A stretch of DNA of 64,000 bases, from assembly GCF_011762095.1 (NCBI RefSeq), contig NZ_JAASQO010000006.1, positions 1 through 64,000 of the forward strand, read 5' to 3'. Below are positions 61,747 to 64,000 of the stretch, in pieces. This stretch comes from Parvibaculum indicum (GTDB taxonomy: Bacteria > Pseudomonadota > Alphaproteobacteria > Parvibaculales > Parvibaculaceae). The position numbers were made by a program, and so were the translations under genes. How positions within the stretch are numbered: the stretch's first letter is position 1; each line of letters starts with the position of its first letter. Below the pieces are notes generated by a model that was given only the letters and a program-made list of their open reading frames with translations, did not search any database and was not told the origin of the DNA.

Positions 61747-63336
61747 TCAGAGCGTCTCCCCCGGCATGCCGTTTGCGAAGCGTGTTTTCAGATGGTCGGC
61801 CATGCGCACCGCCAGCGCCACCAGCGTCAGCGTGGGATTGACCGTGCCGGTGGTCGGATAGACCGAGGAGCCGGCGATATAGAGGTTCGAGATCCCGTGC
61901 ACCCGGCAATCGGCGTCGCAGACGCCCTGTCTGGCGTCGGCTGCCATGCGGGTGGAGCCCATATGGTGGTTGCCCCAGCCCTCGGCCTCGGTCCATTCCT
62001 CGCGTTCGGGAAAGAGGATGCGGATGCGCCCCTCGCCCCAGCCGCCCCAGGCGCGGGCGAGCGCGCGGACGTTCTGGTGCAGGCTCGTCGCATCCGAGCC
62101 CTGGAGCCGCCAGGTGAGTTTGGTGCGGTTGAGGCCGAGCGCGTCCTTCTCCTCCGACAGCGTGATGCGGCTGTCCGGATTGGGCTGCTGCTCGCTGGCG
62201 CAGCCGATGCCGAAGCGCCAGCCCAGCGTGTCGTTTTTCGCCGGCAGCGCGGTCGAGCTGCGGATCGCCTGCAGGATGCCCGCATCGAGTTCATGGGCCG
62301 CCCGCTTTTCCGCCGTCTTGTCCGGATCGGCGTCGCCGTCTTTCGGGGGCGTGTATGCCGTCTTCACTTCCTCGCGCGGATAGAAGGTCATCACCGTGCC
62401 GAGGCGGCCGGTGCGTTCCAGATATTGCGGCGAGAACATGAAACAGCCGCGCATCACCGCTTTTTCCACCGGCGTATAGGTGCGGTAGAAGGCGGGTACC
62501 AGCTTCTCGTCGGTAATCAGAATGTCCGCCGGATAGGGGATATGCGGGTGCTCCATGAAATAGCGGCCCACCATGTCGTTCTGGTTGCCGAGCCCCGCTG
62601 TCGCGACGCTGTTCGACAGGAGCAGCATGCGCGCATTCTCGATGCCGCCGGTCGCGAGCACGACCGTTTTCGGCTTCACGGTAAAGCTATTGCCCTGAAG
62701 CGTCGCCACGCGCAGGCGGTCCACTTCCGCCGCGTTTTCCGTCGGCACGATCTCCAGCACGTTGGAATGGAGATAGCAGGAGACGTTCTCCGCCTTTTCG
62801 ATGTCGGGGCGGTAGACCTCGCCGAAGCGGGTGGGGGGCGAATAGATGAAGAAGCGCGTCATCACCTCGTCGCCCGCCAGCGGCAGCGGTTCCACCGGTG
62901 TGTCGGTCGGCCAGCCCTGCGGGTCGTCGAAATTGGTGGAATGGAGCTGGCAGATTTCGGCGGCGCGCGGGTAATAGGGGTCGAGATCGTCGCGCGTGAT
63001 GGGCCAGCCGGAATGGGGCACCCAGTCGCGCTTTTCGAAATCCTGCCTTTCGAGCGGGCGGCACCAGCCGCCCCAATGGTTCGTGCTGCCGCCGAAATAG
63101 CGCAGGCGGGAGCCGTCCAGCGTGTAGTCCACGCCGCCGATCTCGCCTTCGTAAAGCGCCTGGGTGTCGGCGTCGAACTCGAAGCCGCCGGATTCGATCA
63201 GCGCGACCCGCACCCCCGTGCTCGCGAATTCGCGCGCAATGGTAATGCCCGCCGCCCCGCCGCCGATGATGGCGAGGTCGGTCTCGATTTCGGTTCCGTC
63301 GGGAACCTGGCGTCCGTCGACAAACATGTCTTTCAA
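61747..63336 (-). CDS. GMC-family FAD oxidoreductase
   Basis: 529 residues. FAD motif AIIGGGAAGITIAREF (~24-40), GGSTNHWGGWCRP, and the C-terminal catalytic His region GWGNHHMGSTRMA followed by GTVNPTLTLVALAVRMAD. It lacks its own signal and likely travels with the Tat subunit. It would oxidise an alcohol or sugar; no cytochrome subunit gene is adjacent. It is divergent from the aldehyde dehydrogenase gene. Confidence 0.88.
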   Translation of the reverse strand: MKDMFVDGRQVPDGTEIETDLAIIGGGAAGITIAREFASTGVRVALIESGGFEFDADTQALYEGEIGGVDYTLDGSRLRYFGGSTNHWGGWCRPLERQDFEKRDWVPHSGWPITRDDLDPYYPRAAEICQLHSTNFDDPQGWPTDTPVEPLPLAGDEVMTRFFIYSPPTRFGEVYRPDIEKAENVSCYLHSNVLEIVPTENAAEVDRLRVATLQGNSFTVKPKTVVLATGGIENARMLLLSNSVATAGLGNQNDMVGRYFMEHPHIPYPADILITDEKLVPAFYRTYTPVEKAVMRGCFMFSPQYLERTGRLGTVMTFYPREEVKTAYTPPKDGDADPDKTAEKRAAHELDAGILQAIRSSTALPAKNDTLGWRFGIGCASEQQPNPDSRITLSEEKDALGLNRTKLTWRLQGSDATSLHQNVRALARAWGGWGEGRIRILFPEREEWTEAEGWGNHHMGSTRMAADARQGVCDADCRVHGISNLYIAGSSVYPTTGTVNPTLTLVALAVRMADHLKTRFANGMPGETL

Positions 63337-63641
63337 TCGTCCGGTTGGTGGCCCTTGTCGTCAGGGCCTACATGAACGGCCAGTCTGCGGTTTTTTTGCG
63401 GCGGCAAACGGGAAATTTTGCGCGTCCCGCCCGGTCGCCCCGCGCCGGATGGCGTTTTTTGCCTGCTTTTTGCACTGGACCGCGCCCGATGCGCATGCCA
63501 GTTTTCCTGACAATAAAAATCCCCTCGCATGGGTGCCGAAAAACGGAGCGTCACCGGGCGATTTTCGCCTTTCTTTCGGTCCGATCCAGCATAAAAACAG
63601 GCGCCCTGCCCGCGAGGACCGGCTTCAAACGGAGGACTGTC
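63337..63641. other. Divergent intergenic region, no gene seen
   Basis: 305 bases with T-rich stretches and no convincing gene. It should hold promoters for the GMC gene (left) and the aldehyde dehydrogenase (right). No clear operator was found. Confidence 0.5.
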
Positions 63642-64000
63642 ATGAAAGAATGCCTGAAGTTTTACATCAATGGCGAGTGGGTAGACCCGGCCGAGCCCAA
63701 GACGCTCGACGTGATCAACCCCGCCACGGAAGAGCCCTGCGCCAAGATCAGCATTGGCGCCAAGGCCGATGTGGACAAGGCGGTGGCCGCGGCGAAGAAG
63801 GCTTTCGAGACCTTCTCGCAGACCAGCGTCGAGGACCGCGTCGCGCTTCTGTCGAAGATCCTTGAGGTCTATCAGAGCCGCTATGGCGACATCGCCGAGG
63901 CGATCACCATGGAAATGGGCGCGCCGGCCAAGCTCTCGCAGATGGCGCAGGCCGCCATGGGCGTGGCGCATCTGGGCACCATGATCGAGATTCTGAAGGG
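63642..64000 (+). CDS. Aldehyde dehydrogenase, N-terminal part (cut by window)
   Basis: First ~119 residues of an ALDH: FYINGEWVDPAEPKTLDVINPATEEPCAKI, then DVDKAVAAAKKAFETFSQ and ITMEMGAPAKLSQMAQ. Start is the ATG after ACGGAGGACTGTC. The catalytic Cys lies beyond the window. It may oxidise the aldehyde made by the divergent GMC enzyme; that link is inference. Confidence 0.9.
   Translation, partial: MKECLKFYINGEWVDPAEPKTLDVINPATEEPCAKISIGAKADVDKAVAAAKKAFETFSQTSVEDRVALLSKILEVYQSRYGDIAEAITMEMGAPAKLSQMAQAAMGVAHLGTMIEILK

Overview
The window is high-GC alphaproteobacterial DNA. The backbone genes right of about 34.2 kb (heme-PAS FixL, FixJ, FixK-type regulator, modABC, Baeyer-Villiger-type monooxygenase, mtnBDC, MtgA) suggest a Hyphomicrobiales or Parvibaculum-like host. 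That assignment is inference from gene content only.

About 0-34.2 kb is the interior and right end of an integrative and conjugative element of the Tn4371-like, MPF-T type. It holds an ardC remnant, a DUF2958 gene and parB. A first cargo spot follows, with a decayed NUDIX gene and a DmeF-type metal exporter. Then come a DUF736 gene, an AlpA-type regulator, the TraF pilin protease, a lytic transglycosylase, a candidate oriT and a VirD2-like relaxase. A second cargo spot carries a DUF3644 protein and a secreted protein. The traG coupling-protein gene comes next, then a CopG-like gene, trbB-C-D-E-J-L-F-G-I, a DUF2274 gene and a second DUF736 gene. traG is split by a 2.64-kb IS21-family insertion with a clean 8-bp target duplication, so the copy shown should be unable to transfer by itself.

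About 27.2-34.2 kb is the accessory right arm. It has an AbiE-like toxin-antitoxin pair with two strong operator palindromes, and a two-gene unit of a CoiA-like PD-(D/E)XK protein plus an HNH protein, which I consider the best candidate for an uncharacterised defence system. A small NDN-motif protein, a Phd/PemK-like pair and a serine recombinase follow. The recombinase gene runs into the host junction. A dyad box with a preceding hairpin is shared by the region upstream of traG and the region upstream of the recombination module, at nearly the same distance from the start codons.

From 34.2 to 64 kb is chromosome. In order it encodes: a ChrR-like cupin and an FAD monooxygenase; a phasin-like protein; an oxygen-sensing fixL-fixJ-lone receiver-fixK cluster with FixJ-box-like sites; molybdate uptake modABC with a ModE-like operator; a winged-helix regulator divergent from a P2-type cation ATPase; a TonB-dependent receptor with a di-haem peroxidase; a TetR regulator next to a P3A proton ATPase; methionine-salvage mtnB-mtnD-mtnC; a persulfide-dioxygenase-like MBL protein; a porin remnant; two tandem glycine-zipper lipoproteins; MtgA; a GMC oxidoreductase with a Tat-exported small subunit; and the start of an aldehyde dehydrogenase. 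I saw no rRNA, tRNA or CRISPR array.
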